Source: Chloroflexales bacterium ZM16-3
GTDB lineage: Bacteria; Chloroflexota; Chloroflexia; Chloroflexales; Chloroflexaceae
Length of the DNA stretch: 40,338 nucleotides
Assembly (NCBI GenBank): GCA_004138175.2
Contig: RYFE02000045.1
Coordinates: 1-40,338, forward strand
Direction: 5' to 3'
How positions within the stretch are numbered: the stretch's first letter is position 1; each line of letters begins with the position of its first letter. The position numbers were made by a program, and so were the translations under genes. The notes beneath the pieces are model-generated. The model had not been told where the DNA came from. It did no database searches and saw only the letters and a program-made list of their open reading frames with translations. Shown piece after piece: positions 31,427 through 40,230 of this stretch.

Positions 31427-34400
31427 ATGAGCATCCCGCTGCGCGTCGCCGATGTCCTGGCCCAGGGCGAGCCCGCCCTGCGTGCCCTCAGCCCCTCGAT
31501 CGCCCAGCGGGTCTTCCAGCTCGACTGGGGCGGCGTCCCCAGCATCGCCCCGGCCCAGCTCGACGACCTCTTCTCCGCCATCCCTGCGGCCTGGGGCTTC
31601 GCTGAGCTGGGCGAAGTGATGGATGTCGCCACGATGAGCGACATGCTCGCTGAGCAGCTCATGATCTGGGTGGAGCGTAGGAGTCGGGAGTCAGGAGTCG
31701 GGAGTCAGGGTGTGGCGACACACCCTGCCGAGCTACCTCCCAACCCCCAACCCCCAACCCCCAACCCCCAGCCCCCAACCCCCAGCAGAATCCACCCCAT
31801 CCTCGCCCTTGAGCAGGTGACGGACGAGTACCAGCGCTACCTGCAGAGCGAGTTCCGCGCCAAGGACCCGACCCTCAAGGCCGCGCTGGACGCGGCGTTG
31901 GACGAGCCGCGATTCTTGGCCCAGGATCCGTTCTACCAGGCCCACCGGCCCTTCCGCGCCGGTGAGGCATGGGACGCCCTTGGCCTCGACCCGCGCCTCG
32001 CCCGGGTGATGCGCGCGCGCTCGGGCGGCGACCGCGCCTACCAGCACCAGTCGGCGGCGATCCAGACCCTGCTCTCCCCCGCACCGTCGCCAGTCGTCGT
32101 CACCACCGGCACCGGCAGCGGCAAGTCCGAGGCATTCCTGCTTCCCGTGATCCAGAACGCCATCGCCGACGCTGCGGCGTTCAACCGCAAGCCGGGGCTG
32201 ACCGCCATCCTGATCTACCCGATGAACGCCCTGGCCAACGACCAGATGGAGCGCATCACCCGCTACCTGGAGGAGTCGGGCTGGGCCGGGGCGGTCGAGG
32301 TCGCCCAGTACGATCGCAGCACCAATCAGCAGCGCCGACACGATCTGCGCGAGCGCCCGCCGCACATCCTGCTGACCAACTACATGATGCTGGAGTACCT
32401 GCTGGTGCGCCCGGCCGACCGCGACGACATCTTCGCCAACCACCGCTGCCGCTTTCTGGTGCTCGACGAGGTGCATACCTATCGCGGCACCCTGGGCACC
32501 AACATCGCGCTGCTGGTGCGCCGCCTGCGCGCCCACCTGGCCCGCGCCCGCCAGAACTGGCTCGCCAGCCCGCCCGACGAGCTGCGCGAGCGACGTTACC
32601 CGACGCTCACCCCGATCGGCACCTCGGCCACCATCAAGAGCATCGCCGACGAGGCGATCCGCCCCGAGGAGCGCCGCCGCCTGCGCGACGCGGCGGTGCA
32701 GGAGTTCTTCGGCAAGCTCACTGGCGCGGTCCCCGCGCGCATCCAGGTGATCAGCGAGGAGCTGGAGGAGATCGCCATCCCGACGGAGGCGCGCTACCCC
32801 GCCGATCCCCCGCAGGTTGGCCCGGTGATCACCCATGACCCTGCGCACGTGCGGCAGGTGCTCTGCGCTCTGGCCGGGGTGGCAGACGACACGCCGCTGC
32901 CTGATGCCGCCCGCCACGCCCGACTGCTCTGGGATCTGAACCGCTGGTTGATCCGCCAGCCACTCTCGGTGGAGCAGATCGTCGCCCGCGTGCGCGCCGA
33001 GGTGCCGGGCCGTGCGGATGCCCACGCGGATGTCGTGCGCGCCGAGGTCGAGGCGGCTCTGGTCGTCGGCTCCGCGCTCCCCGACGGCACGCCGGGCGCC
33101 CTGCGCCTGCGCGCCCACCGCCTGATCCGCGGCGGCTGGCAGTTCCACCGCTGCGTCAACCCGGAGTGTGGCCGGCTTTACCCCATGGGCGAGACCTCCT
33201 GCGCCACCTGTAGCTACCCAACCGCCCCGCTCTACCTCTGCCGCAGCTGCGGCGCCCACTACCTGCGCTTCGTCGGCGACGACCCGGACGACCCGACCGC
33301 TGGCCCGCTGCGCCCGAGCGCCCAGCGCGCCAGCGGCCACGAGTGGATGCTCTACGACCCCGCTCGCTTCGCAGACGGCGTTGGCGCGACCGACGATGAA
33401 GACGTGGAGGAGGACGCTCCCACGGCGGCGCGCGGCAACCGCAAGCGGCCCCAGCAGCTCAAGCGGCGGAAGGTCGAGCAGGGCTCCTTCGACCCGCGCA
33501 CCCTCTGGTTCAGCCGGGAGGCCGGCGACTTCGCGCTGCCGGTCACGCTCTCGCCCGCGCGCACCCTCTGCCTCTGCTGCGGCGCGACCCTGGGCAGCCG
33601 CAATGTGATCACCCCGGTGGCCCTCGGCACCTCCGCCGCCGTCAAGGTCATGGCCGAGGGCATGGTCACGGCGCTCGCCGAGGCTCACCAGGGTGACGAC
33701 ACCCACGACGGCAAGGAGCGCCTGCTGATCTTCAGCGATAGCCGCCAGGACGCCGCCCACCAGGCCCGCTTCATCACCTTCGCCAGCCGCTACGACCGCA
33801 TGCGCCGGCGGCTGGTGGAGATCCTCACTGCGCGCGGCCCGGTCGCGCTCCAGGTTGCGGTCGAGGCCCTCGGCCAGCGCGCTATCGACGCGCACGACAC
33901 CCCGCTGATGCCGCGTGGCACCTTCATCACCGGCGAGGAGCTGGAGCGGCTGCGCGCCTACGAGGAAGCACCGCTGCTCGATGACATCGCCCTGAATGCG
34001 GGCTATCGCGCCACCGCGATCAACCTGGGGCTCGTGACGGTCAGCTATGATCGGCTCGACACCTACGCCGCGCGCGATGGCGACACGCTGCGTGCCGCGC
34101 TTGGCCTGCGGAGCGCCGAGGAGCTGGCGTACCTCTGCCGCTGCGTGCTGGACGAGATCCGCGTGCGCGGCTGTCTCTCGCGCCCGATGCTGCGCTACCA
34201 CCCGCAGCACCCGAGCTGTCCGGCGTACGTGCGCGCCGCCGAGTGGGAGCGCCGGGTGAAGCAGCCCGGCGGCTACGCCCTCGGGCGCGATGGTCGCCCG
34301 ACGGCCAGCCTCGACCGCACCGATGTGCCGGCCGGGGTGCGCCTGAACAACCCCTGGCGGCGACCGAAGGCCGGTGGACGTGGCCCCAGCCTGGAGCGCA

Positions 34401-37084
34401 TCCTGGAGCACATCTTGGTCGGCTTTCACAGCACCACCCAGCCCGCCGCGCCCGACATGGTCGCGCTGTTGGGCTTCTTGCAGGATGGCAGCTTTCTGAT
34501 CGCCGCCGATCTGTTCGGCGCCCGTGATCGCGTGAATCTGCTCCAGGTCAACGCCGAGGCGATCCGGCTACGCCTGGTGGCCGACAGCGAGCGGCTGCGC
34601 TGCGGGGTCTGCGCGCTCCCGATGGCCGGCGCGCGAGTTGGCCAGCCCTGCCCGCGCTGCCACGGTCGGCTCATTGCCTGGCCGGCGGCGGAGGTCGATG
34701 CGAACCGCACGGTGCGGCGCATCCGGGCGGCGGAGGTCATCCCGCTGGTGGCCGCCGAGCACACCGCCCAGGTGCCAAACAGCGACCGCGCCGTGATTGA
34801 GGCCAACTTCAAGGCGCGCCCGGCGGTGTCGCCGCTCAACCTGCTGGCCTGCTCGCCGACCCTGGAGATGGGCATCGATGTGGGCGGCCTTGACGCGGTC
34901 ATCCTGCGCAACGTGCCGCCCCGGCCCGACAACTACGCCCAGCGCGGCGGGCGTGCGGGAAGGCGCACGCGGGTCGGCCTGGTGCTCGGCTACGCCCGCA
35001 ACACCCCCCACGACCAGTACTTCTACGACAAGCCCACCGAGATGATCGCCGGCGAGGTGCCGGCCCCCGCGCTGGCCCTGGGAAACCGCGACGTCATCCT
35101 ACGCCACCTCAGCGCGATTGCCTTCGGCGCGGCCGAGCCGGGCCTAGCCGGCAAGATGCTGGCCTACATCAACCCGCAGGGCGTGATCGACCAGGTGGCC
35201 GTCGATGCGCTGATCGCCGGCGTGCGCGCCCAGGTCGGCCACGCGGTCGAGCTGGCCGAGGCCGCCTGGGGCACCGATATCCTGCCGGCGGCGGGGCTCA
35301 GCGCGGAGAACCTGCGTGCCAGCCTGGAGCAACTGCCTGCGCGGACGCAGGATGTCTTCCACCGCATGGCCCGCCAGGTGGTCGAGCTGCGCCAGGCCAT
35401 CGAGCGTTTCAACGTCGATCTCCAGCGTGGCCGCGACGTCATCCGCGCAGCGGATCTGATCAACCGCCTGCTCGGGGCCGCCGGGCGCGCGGGCGACGCC
35501 GACGACCGCTCCTCGGGCTACCCACTGCGCCGCTTCGCCGAGTTCGGCCTGCTGCCCGGCTACGAGTTCCCCAGTGAGCCGGCCGCCCTACGCCTGCACG
35601 GTGACCTGCACGAGGACGACCCGATCAGCGTCGCGCGGCGATTCGGCATCGCGCAGTTCCAGCCCTCGGCCACGGTCTACGCGCGCGGGGCGCGCTGGAA
35701 GGTGCTCGGCCTCGACACCGCCTCACCCTGGAACCCGCGCGGCGACGGGCCGAGCTGGCTGTATCGCCAGTGCCGTCGCTGCGACCTGCGCTACGACGCC
35801 GATGAGCCGGCCTGCCCGCGCTGCGGTGCCGCCGAGCCGGGGCTCACCCTGCCTGCCGCTGAGTACGCCGGCTTCCTGGCCGTGCGCGACGAGAGCCCCA
35901 TTCTCGACGAGGAAGACCGCTACGCGGTGAGCAACCGCGTGGCCGGCTACCCGCAATGGGGTGCCGGCGTGGTTGGCCTCTGGTCGGCCGGGCCGGGCTG
36001 GGGGCTACGCCTGAGCGCCGAGGAGGAGGTGCGCTGGGTGAATGAAGGCCCGCCGCCGGGGCCGGCCGAGCGCGCGGGGCGGGCCTACCTGACGGAGGAT
36101 GCCGCCGGCTATCGGATCTGCCCGAGCTGCGGGCGCATCCTCCAGCCGCCCGCACCGACCGAGACCGCCAAGGGCGGCCGCCGCCAAGCCCGGCCCGCCG
36201 CCAGCGAGCGCGACGCCTTCGGCCACGGACCGGGCTGCGCCGAGGCCGGTCGCCCGCCCCGCCCGGTGGCACTGGTGACGGCGACGAAAGCTGAGGTGCT
36301 GCGCCTCCTCGCACCCGTGCCCGACCGCATCGACGATGCCGACCTCCAGCGCTGGGGGCTGAGCCTGGGCTACGCCCTACGCCTGGGCATGCGCCACCGC
36401 TACATGCTCGACGGCCCGGAGATCGAGTTTCTGCGGGAGGGGCCGTGGCCGGTGACGCAGGACGGGCGCACCTTCCGTCAGATGGCGCTCAGCTTCATCG
36501 ACCCAAGCGTGGGCGGGAGCGGCTATCTGCGCCGGATCGCCGCAGAGCTGCACATGGTCGCCCTGCGCGCCATCGAACACCTCGACCACCCCCACTGCAC
36601 CAGCGCCTGCTACCGCTGCCTGAAGTCCTACGAGAACCAGCGCTACCACGACCAGCTGAGCTGGCCACGGATCATCGCCGATCTGCACGCCCTGGCCGCC
36701 GCCGCGCCGGTCGTGCGCCCGCTGGAGCACGGCGATATCGACGACCCCGGCCCCTGGCTGGATGCCTACGCCGCCGGCGTCGGCTCACCGCTGGAGCTGC
36801 GTTTCCTGCGCCTGTTCGAGGCCCACGGGTTTCGCCCGCAGAAGCAGGTGCCGGTGAGCCCGGACGGCGGCCCAGCGATCTCGGTGGCCGACTTCGCCGT
36901 GCCCGAACGACGGCTGGCGATCTATGTAGACGGGGCGGCCTTCCACAGCGGGACCAACCGCGCCCGCGACACCCACCTGCGCGACCAGCTGCGGCGGGGC
37001 AGCCAGGCATGGACGGTGGTCGAGCTGCGGGCGGCCGACCTCCGACGGGGCCAGGCGCTGGTGGAGGAGCTGCGGGCGATCTAG
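31427..37084 (+). CDS. drmA: Giant helicase-DUF1998 protein (DrmA+DrmB-like fusion) with C-terminal nuclease-like domain
   Basis: 1885 aa with gaggag before the ATG. Helicase domain 1: TGTGSGKS (227-234), LIYPMNALANDQ, LDEVH (346-350), GTSATIKS. A zinc cluster follows at about 576-612 (CVNPECG, SCATC, CRSCG). Domain 2: CSPTLEMGIDVGGLDAVILR near 1143 and RGGRAGRR near 1170. The DUF1998 signature CTSACYRCLKSYENQRYH has Cys at 1724, 1728 and 1731. The last 100 residues (LELRFLRLFEAHGF, VADFAVPERRLAIYVDGAAFH) resemble Vsr/DUF559-type nucleases, though a Tyr stands where the acidic residue of IEVDG is usual. In DISARM, DrmA and DrmB are separate; here they appear fused. An MrfA-family helicase is the alternative reading. 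Confidence 0.82.
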   Translation: MSIPLRVADVLAQGEPALRALSPSIAQRVFQLDWGGVPSIAPAQLDDLFSAIPAAWGFAELGEVMDVATMSDMLAEQLMIWVERRSRESGVGSQGVATHPAELPPNPQPPTPNPQPPTPSRIHPILALEQVTDEYQRYLQSEFRAKDPTLKAALDAALDEPRFLAQDPFYQAHRPFRAGEAWDALGLDPRLARVMRARSGGDRAYQHQSAAIQTLLSPAPSPVVVTTGTGSGKSEAFLLPVIQNAIADAAAFNRKPGLTAILIYPMNALANDQMERITRYLEESGWAGAVEVAQYDRSTNQQRRHDLRERPPHILLTNYMMLEYLLVRPADRDDIFANHRCRFLVLDEVHTYRGTLGTNIALLVRRLRAHLARARQNWLASPPDELRERRYPTLTPIGTSATIKSIADEAIRPEERRRLRDAAVQEFFGKLTGAVPARIQVISEELEEIAIPTEARYPADPPQVGPVITHDPAHVRQVLCALAGVADDTPLPDAARHARLLWDLNRWLIRQPLSVEQIVARVRAEVPGRADAHADVVRAEVEAALVVGSALPDGTPGALRLRAHRLIRGGWQFHRCVNPECGRLYPMGETSCATCSYPTAPLYLCRSCGAHYLRFVGDDPDDPTAGPLRPSAQRASGHEWMLYDPARFADGVGATDDEDVEEDAPTAARGNRKRPQQLKRRKVEQGSFDPRTLWFSREAGDFALPVTLSPARTLCLCCGATLGSRNVITPVALGTSAAVKVMAEGMVTALAEAHQGDDTHDGKERLLIFSDSRQDAAHQARFITFASRYDRMRRRLVEILTARGPVALQVAVEALGQRAIDAHDTPLMPRGTFITGEELERLRAYEEAPLLDDIALNAGYRATAINLGLVTVSYDRLDTYAARDGDTLRAALGLRSAEELAYLCRCVLDEIRVRGCLSRPMLRYHPQHPSCPAYVRAAEWERRVKQPGGYALGRDGRPTASLDRTDVPAGVRLNNPWRRPKAGGRGPSLERILEHILVGFHSTTQPAAPDMVALLGFLQDGSFLIAADLFGARDRVNLLQVNAEAIRLRLVADSERLRCGVCALPMAGARVGQPCPRCHGRLIAWPAAEVDANRTVRRIRAAEVIPLVAAEHTAQVPNSDRAVIEANFKARPAVSPLNLLACSPTLEMGIDVGGLDAVILRNVPPRPDNYAQRGGRAGRRTRVGLVLGYARNTPHDQYFYDKPTEMIAGEVPAPALALGNRDVILRHLSAIAFGAAEPGLAGKMLAYINPQGVIDQVAVDALIAGVRAQVGHAVELAEAAWGTDILPAAGLSAENLRASLEQLPARTQDVFHRMARQVVELRQAIERFNVDLQRGRDVIRAADLINRLLGAAGRAGDADDRSSGYPLRRFAEFGLLPGYEFPSEPAALRLHGDLHEDDPISVARRFGIAQFQPSATVYARGARWKVLGLDTASPWNPRGDGPSWLYRQCRRCDLRYDADEPACPRCGAAEPGLTLPAAEYAGFLAVRDESPILDEEDRYAVSNRVAGYPQWGAGVVGLWSAGPGWGLRLSAEEEVRWVNEGPPPGPAERAGRAYLTEDAAGYRICPSCGRILQPPAPTETAKGGRRQARPAASERDAFGHGPGCAEAGRPPRPVALVTATKAEVLRLLAPVPDRIDDADLQRWGLSLGYALRLGMRHRYMLDGPEIEFLREGPWPVTQDGRTFRQMALSFIDPSVGGSGYLRRIAAELHMVALRAIEHLDHPHCTSACYRCLKSYENQRYHDQLSWPRIIADLHALAAAAPVVRPLEHGDIDDPGPWLDAYAAGVGSPLELRFLRLFEAHGFRPQKQVPVSPDGGPAISVADFAVPERRLAIYVDGAAFHSGTNRARDTHLRDQLRRGSQAWTVVELRAADLRRGQALVEELRAI
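31679..31785. repeat. Compound repeat in the linker of the giant helicase gene
   Basis: Direct copies of ggagtcgggagtca (31680-31708) are followed by a 7-bp stem with GCGA loop (gggtgtg 31708-31714; cacaccc 31719-31725). Then come seven or so ccccaa units (31737-31785) that encode a PPNPQPPTPNPQPPTP linker. The frame is kept through the whole segment. Confidence 0.8.
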
Positions 37085-37104
37085 CCAGGTAATAGGAGCG
37101 CATC

Positions 37105-38073
37105 GTGGCCAAACAGCTCTACCAACTCTCTGACCTCCAGGATGCCTTCGCCGCGCGCATTCGGGCGAAGGTTCAGGATCGCCGCGCCGACGCCCAGGAG
37201 AACGTTGAGGATGTCCCGCTGCTCGGCTGGCTGCTCAAGCCACTCGCCGGCCTGGCCTTTGACGCCCGCGAGAGTCGCAACACGAGCCGTGGCGAGCGCG
37301 GTGAGGAGAGTGTCCTTGGCACCCTGCTGCGCTGGCTGCCCGATCCCTGGGTCGTCTTTCACAACGTGGTCATCGAGCCACAGCCCGACGACTTCGCTCA
37401 GATCGACCTGCTCATTGTCGGAACCGTAGGGGTCTTTCTGGTGGAGACGAAGGCCTGGCGCGGCTCGTACAAGGGCTACCGCGATAGCTGGCAGCAGCGC
37501 GAGGGAAATGCCTGGACGAAGGTGTCGAGCCCGACGGCCCAGGTGCAGCGCCACGCCCGCCTGCTGGCCTGGTGGCTCGAGCAGCAGCGATCCCTGGTGC
37601 TCCCGCCTGATACGCGGTGCCTGATGACTCCGCTCGTCGTGTTCACGCAGGCACAGTGGCTTCACACAGCTCAGTGTTCGGTTGAAGTCTTTGATGGCGT
37701 GCGACCGCTGCTCCAGCACATCAAGGCGTATCCCGATGGGCTGCTGGCCAACAATCAGGTTGAGGCGATCTGCGATCTGATCATCCGCTCGCCGACCCCA
37801 GTGGCGCTTCCAACGCCTCCGCCTGAAGTGCAATCGCGCCCAGGCCCACAGTATCAGCTACCTCCTACAACCGTTCGATCTGCCTCTACACACCAGTCCT
37901 CAATCACGCCACCGGCACCGGCACCGAGCGCATCTCCGCTGTGCCGCCGCTGCGGGGTGCCCATGGTGCTGCGCACCGCGCGCCAGGGCGCTAACGCCGG
38001 CAATCAGTTCTATGGCTGCCCGAACTTTCCGCGCTGCCGTGAGGTGCAGCCGATAGGAGAGGCAAAAGCATAG
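37105..38073 (+). CDS. NERD-domain nuclease with topoisomerase-type zinc finger
   Basis: 322 aa with a GTG start and aggag at 37094-37098. The NERD core has VVFHNVVIEPQPDDFAQIDLL and VGVFLVETKAWRG, giving the PD-(D/E)XK residues Asp101, Glu114 and Lys116. After a Pro/Ser-rich linker, the C-terminus is a zf-C4_Topoisom finger (CRRCGVPMVLRTARQG, FYGCPNFPRCREVQPI). It would cut or nick DNA. It is the last gene of the cluster, 20 bp after the giant helicase, where a DISARM locus would carry drmC. Confidence 0.9.
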   Translation: MAKQLYQLSDLQDAFAARIRAKVQDRRADAQENVEDVPLLGWLLKPLAGLAFDARESRNTSRGERGEESVLGTLLRWLPDPWVVFHNVVIEPQPDDFAQIDLLIVGTVGVFLVETKAWRGSYKGYRDSWQQREGNAWTKVSSPTAQVQRHARLLAWWLEQQRSLVLPPDTRCLMTPLVVFTQAQWLHTAQCSVEVFDGVRPLLQHIKAYPDGLLANNQVEAICDLIIRSPTPVALPTPPPEVQSRPGPQYQLPPTTVRSASTHQSSITPPAPAPSASPLCRRCGVPMVLRTARQGANAGNQFYGCPNFPRCREVQPIGEAKA

Positions 38074-38143
38074 TGCGCTGCGGTGTGCTCTGCCTAGTCT
38101 GTGCGGTCGCGCCGTGGTGGTCGCCCTCGCCACACATAGCGCC

Positions 38144-38791
38144 TCAGCACGCCATATCATAGGGGTGCTGCGGCGGCTCGGCCTTCCAGATCCCGCGCGC
38201 TCGGCCGAGTGCCCAGTCTGCGGCGGCGACCGCGCCGGCGCAGGCCATGATCATATGGTCGGATGGGCTGGTGAACGCCGGGAGATCCGGGATGGCGTGG
38301 CGGCGCAGCCAGGCCAGCAGGGCGAGCCGGGCCTGTGGGTCGCGCTTCACCGCCCGCACCGCGTCGAGCGGTGCCTGCCGCAGCACCAGCGCGGCGCCGG
38401 GATGCACCTCGACAATCGCCGGCGGCCGATCGCCGGCCTGGAGCTCCAGCGCCCGCGCCAGGCTGATGCCGCGCAGGGTCAGGTAGGCCATCCGCGTCAT
38501 CGTTGGGGGCATCACCGAGCCCGGCCGCATCCCGTGGGCCACCGCCAGCCGCCGCAGCTCACGGTCCGCCACCCGATCGCCGCCGCCGACCTGGTAGGAC
38601 AGCGGCGCGTCGATGCCAACGACGATGGTGTCTGACGAGCCCTGCTCCCTGACCAGCCGCCCGATGGTGGGGTCGTCCAGGTCTTCCTGCGCGTTGACAA
38701 AGGTCAGCTGGCCGCCGGTCGCCTCCAGGCAGACCAGGGCGGTGTCTGCTGTATTGGTCGGGCCAGCGAGATCAATGCCGATTACACGCAT
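38144..38791 (-). CDS. DUF429 family protein (RNase H-like fold predicted)
   Basis: 215 aa. It begins VIGIDLAGPTNTADTALV and has VVGIDAPLSYQVGGGDRVADRELR and VEVHPGAAL. The two GID-containing strands and the later acidic site fit DUF429, predicted to have an RNase H-like nuclease fold. Function is unknown. It follows the next upstream gene on its strand by 14 bp, so they may be one unit. It is convergent with the NERD gene. Confidence 0.88.
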   Translation of the reverse strand: MRVIGIDLAGPTNTADTALVCLEATGGQLTFVNAQEDLDDPTIGRLVREQGSSDTIVVGIDAPLSYQVGGGDRVADRELRRLAVAHGMRPGSVMPPTMTRMAYLTLRGISLARALELQAGDRPPAIVEVHPGAALVLRQAPLDAVRAVKRDPQARLALLAWLRRHAIPDLPAFTSPSDHMIMACAGAVAAADWALGRARGIWKAEPPQHPYDMAC

Positions 38792-38805
38792 CAGGATGGC
38801 TCATT

Positions 38806-39414
38806 CTACCAGCGCCACCAGGGGCGCTTCGGCGCCGCGGCGGAGCCGAGGGCGGCCGCCAGCGCGCTGGCGCGCTCCACATAGGGGCGGGCCTGCTCCG
38901 GCTGGCCGCAGGCCTGGAGCAGGCTGCCCATCGCCAACGTCAGCGCCAGCGTGTAGCGGTCGTTGCGCGGCTGCCAGGCCTCCTCCAGGGCGCGCAGATG
39001 CGGCGCGACCAGCTGGAGCGTCGCTATGTCCTGGGCCTTGGTCAGGGCATTGACCGTGATACAGAGCGCCTGGACAACCATCACCTGGATCGGCTCGTCG
39101 GAGTGGCGGCTGGCGAGGAAGGCGCGGCCCTGCGCGGTGAGCGCGACGGTGCCGGGCGTCGGCGCGGTCAGCCAGCCATCCCGGATCAGTGTGGCAAGGG
39201 CGGCCTGACCATGAGTCCGCGCCCGGGGCTGGAGCGGGGCGAGCAGGAGGATGTCAGGGATCGGCGCCGGGCTGACGAAGCAGTCGGCCGCCTGGAGCAG
39301 GGCGCGCATCATCGGCGTCAGATCCGCGCCGCCATGATCCTCATCTTTCACAGATACCTCGTGGTAGCCACAGTGGCGGCACCGGCAGGATCGCCCGGCA
39401 GGTATTGGCACCAT
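38806..39414 (-). CDS. Hypothetical protein with N-terminal Cys/His patch and TPR-like C-terminus
   Basis: 202 aa. I recognise no family. The start has CRCRHCGYHEV, possibly a small zinc site. A middle part (QAALATLIRDGWLTAPTPGTVALTAQGRAFL) looks like a winged helix. The end (RNDRYTLALTLAMGSLLQACGQPEQARPYVERA) has the length and pattern of a tetratricopeptide repeat. It could be a regulator, or the C-terminal piece of a larger TPR protein. Start is uncertain. Confidence 0.5.
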   Translation of the reverse strand: MVPIPAGRSCRCRHCGYHEVSVKDEDHGGADLTPMMRALLQAADCFVSPAPIPDILLLAPLQPRARTHGQAALATLIRDGWLTAPTPGTVALTAQGRAFLASRHSDEPIQVMVVQALCITVNALTKAQDIATLQLVAPHLRALEEAWQPRNDRYTLALTLAMGSLLQACGQPEQARPYVERASALAAALGSAAAPKRPWWRW

Positions 39415-39862
39415 ATGCTACCACACCTCTGCCATCGAGCACAGCGCGCTGCACCTCGGCCACCTACAGCTCACCCGACAGCGTATGCTTCCCCAGCGCG
39501 ATCATGCTGATGCGACGTTGTGCTGCCTGACTTCGACCGGCGTGGGGGCGTACCCAATTATCCTTCGATGCGCGGCGCAATGGCTGGCCCAACCGCGCGG
39601 CCTGGATCGCCAGCGGTTGGGTCAGCCGGTCATCGTACGGCACGGTTGATCGCCGTCGGTGATGTGCTGGCACTGATGCCAGCACTGATGCCAGCACTGG
39701 TGCCAGCACTGGTGATAGCTCTTTCGTAGGGCTGCAAAAGTTTGCACGCTTCCGGGGGGCGGGAATCAGTGATAGGTGCGCTGTTTTCCTGCAAAAACTG
39801 GTTTTGCCAAACATTTGCAACCACTCATTTCCCAGCGAGCGAGCCGGCCTACCTTGGCTCGC
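39415..39862. other. Gene-poor stretch with repeats
   Basis: No convincing gene in 448 bp. It contains four 12-bp tandem units at 39670-39717 and a gcaaaa/ttttgc hairpin (39791-39796 and 39802-39807). Several open frames cross it, but their composition looks like chance. Confidence 0.5.
39670..39717 (+). repeat. Four tandem 12-bp repeats
   Basis: Units gcactgatgcca, gcactgatgcca, gcactggtgcca and gcactggtgata run head to tail, preceded by a related tgctg. They could be protein-binding iterons or a neutral microsatellite. Confidence 0.85.
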
Positions 39863-40230
39863 TCACCCCTCCCCAATAAGCCGCCCGCCGAGGTGGGCGT
39901 GGTAGGCGGCGCCGCGGGCGACGATCAGCTGGGGCTGGGCGAAGCGCACATCGTCCTGGATCTCGGCATCGCTGCGGGCACCGGGCTCATCGTACTCCTC
40001 CAGGTAGTTCGTCAGCGGGATCTCGACGGTTGGGAAGGCGCGCAGGAGCGCCGGGGCCACCGCCCAGGCACCGCCCCCGCCCAGGAGCACCCGCCCCAGC
40101 CGCCGCCCGTCCCCCCACAGCCATCGCGCCGTCAGGAGAATCGGCTCCGCCCCGGCCATGAGCGCCGCCGTCGCACCCGCCGGCAGCGCCCAGCTGCCGC
40201 CGCCATCCCGCCACTGTAAACTACAGTCTA
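39863..40230 (-). pseudogene. C-terminal part of an actin-like (ParM/StbA-type) ATPase, cut by ISL3
   Basis: About 120 codons, from CSLQWRDGGGSW to the stop at 39863. The segment GRVLLGGGGAWAVAPALLRAF and the later PQLIVARGAAYHAHLGG match the last conserved blocks of ParM/MreB-like actin ATPases (phosphate/adenosine site GGGA and the ANARGY-like end). The N-terminal half is missing because an IS end begins at 40231. It would have formed filaments for plasmid or DNA positioning. Assignment is moderately secure given the short length. Confidence 0.6.

Noticed and set aside
31733-34429. 898-codon antisense frame opposite the giant helicase gene
   Set aside because: Same GC-driven shadow effect; composition is Ala/Gly/Arg/Val-rich without motifs, while helicase motifs are on the + strand.
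39464-39820. 118-codon frame on the - strand across the tandem repeats
   Set aside because: Its middle is encoded by the 12-bp repeats, and no family is recognised.
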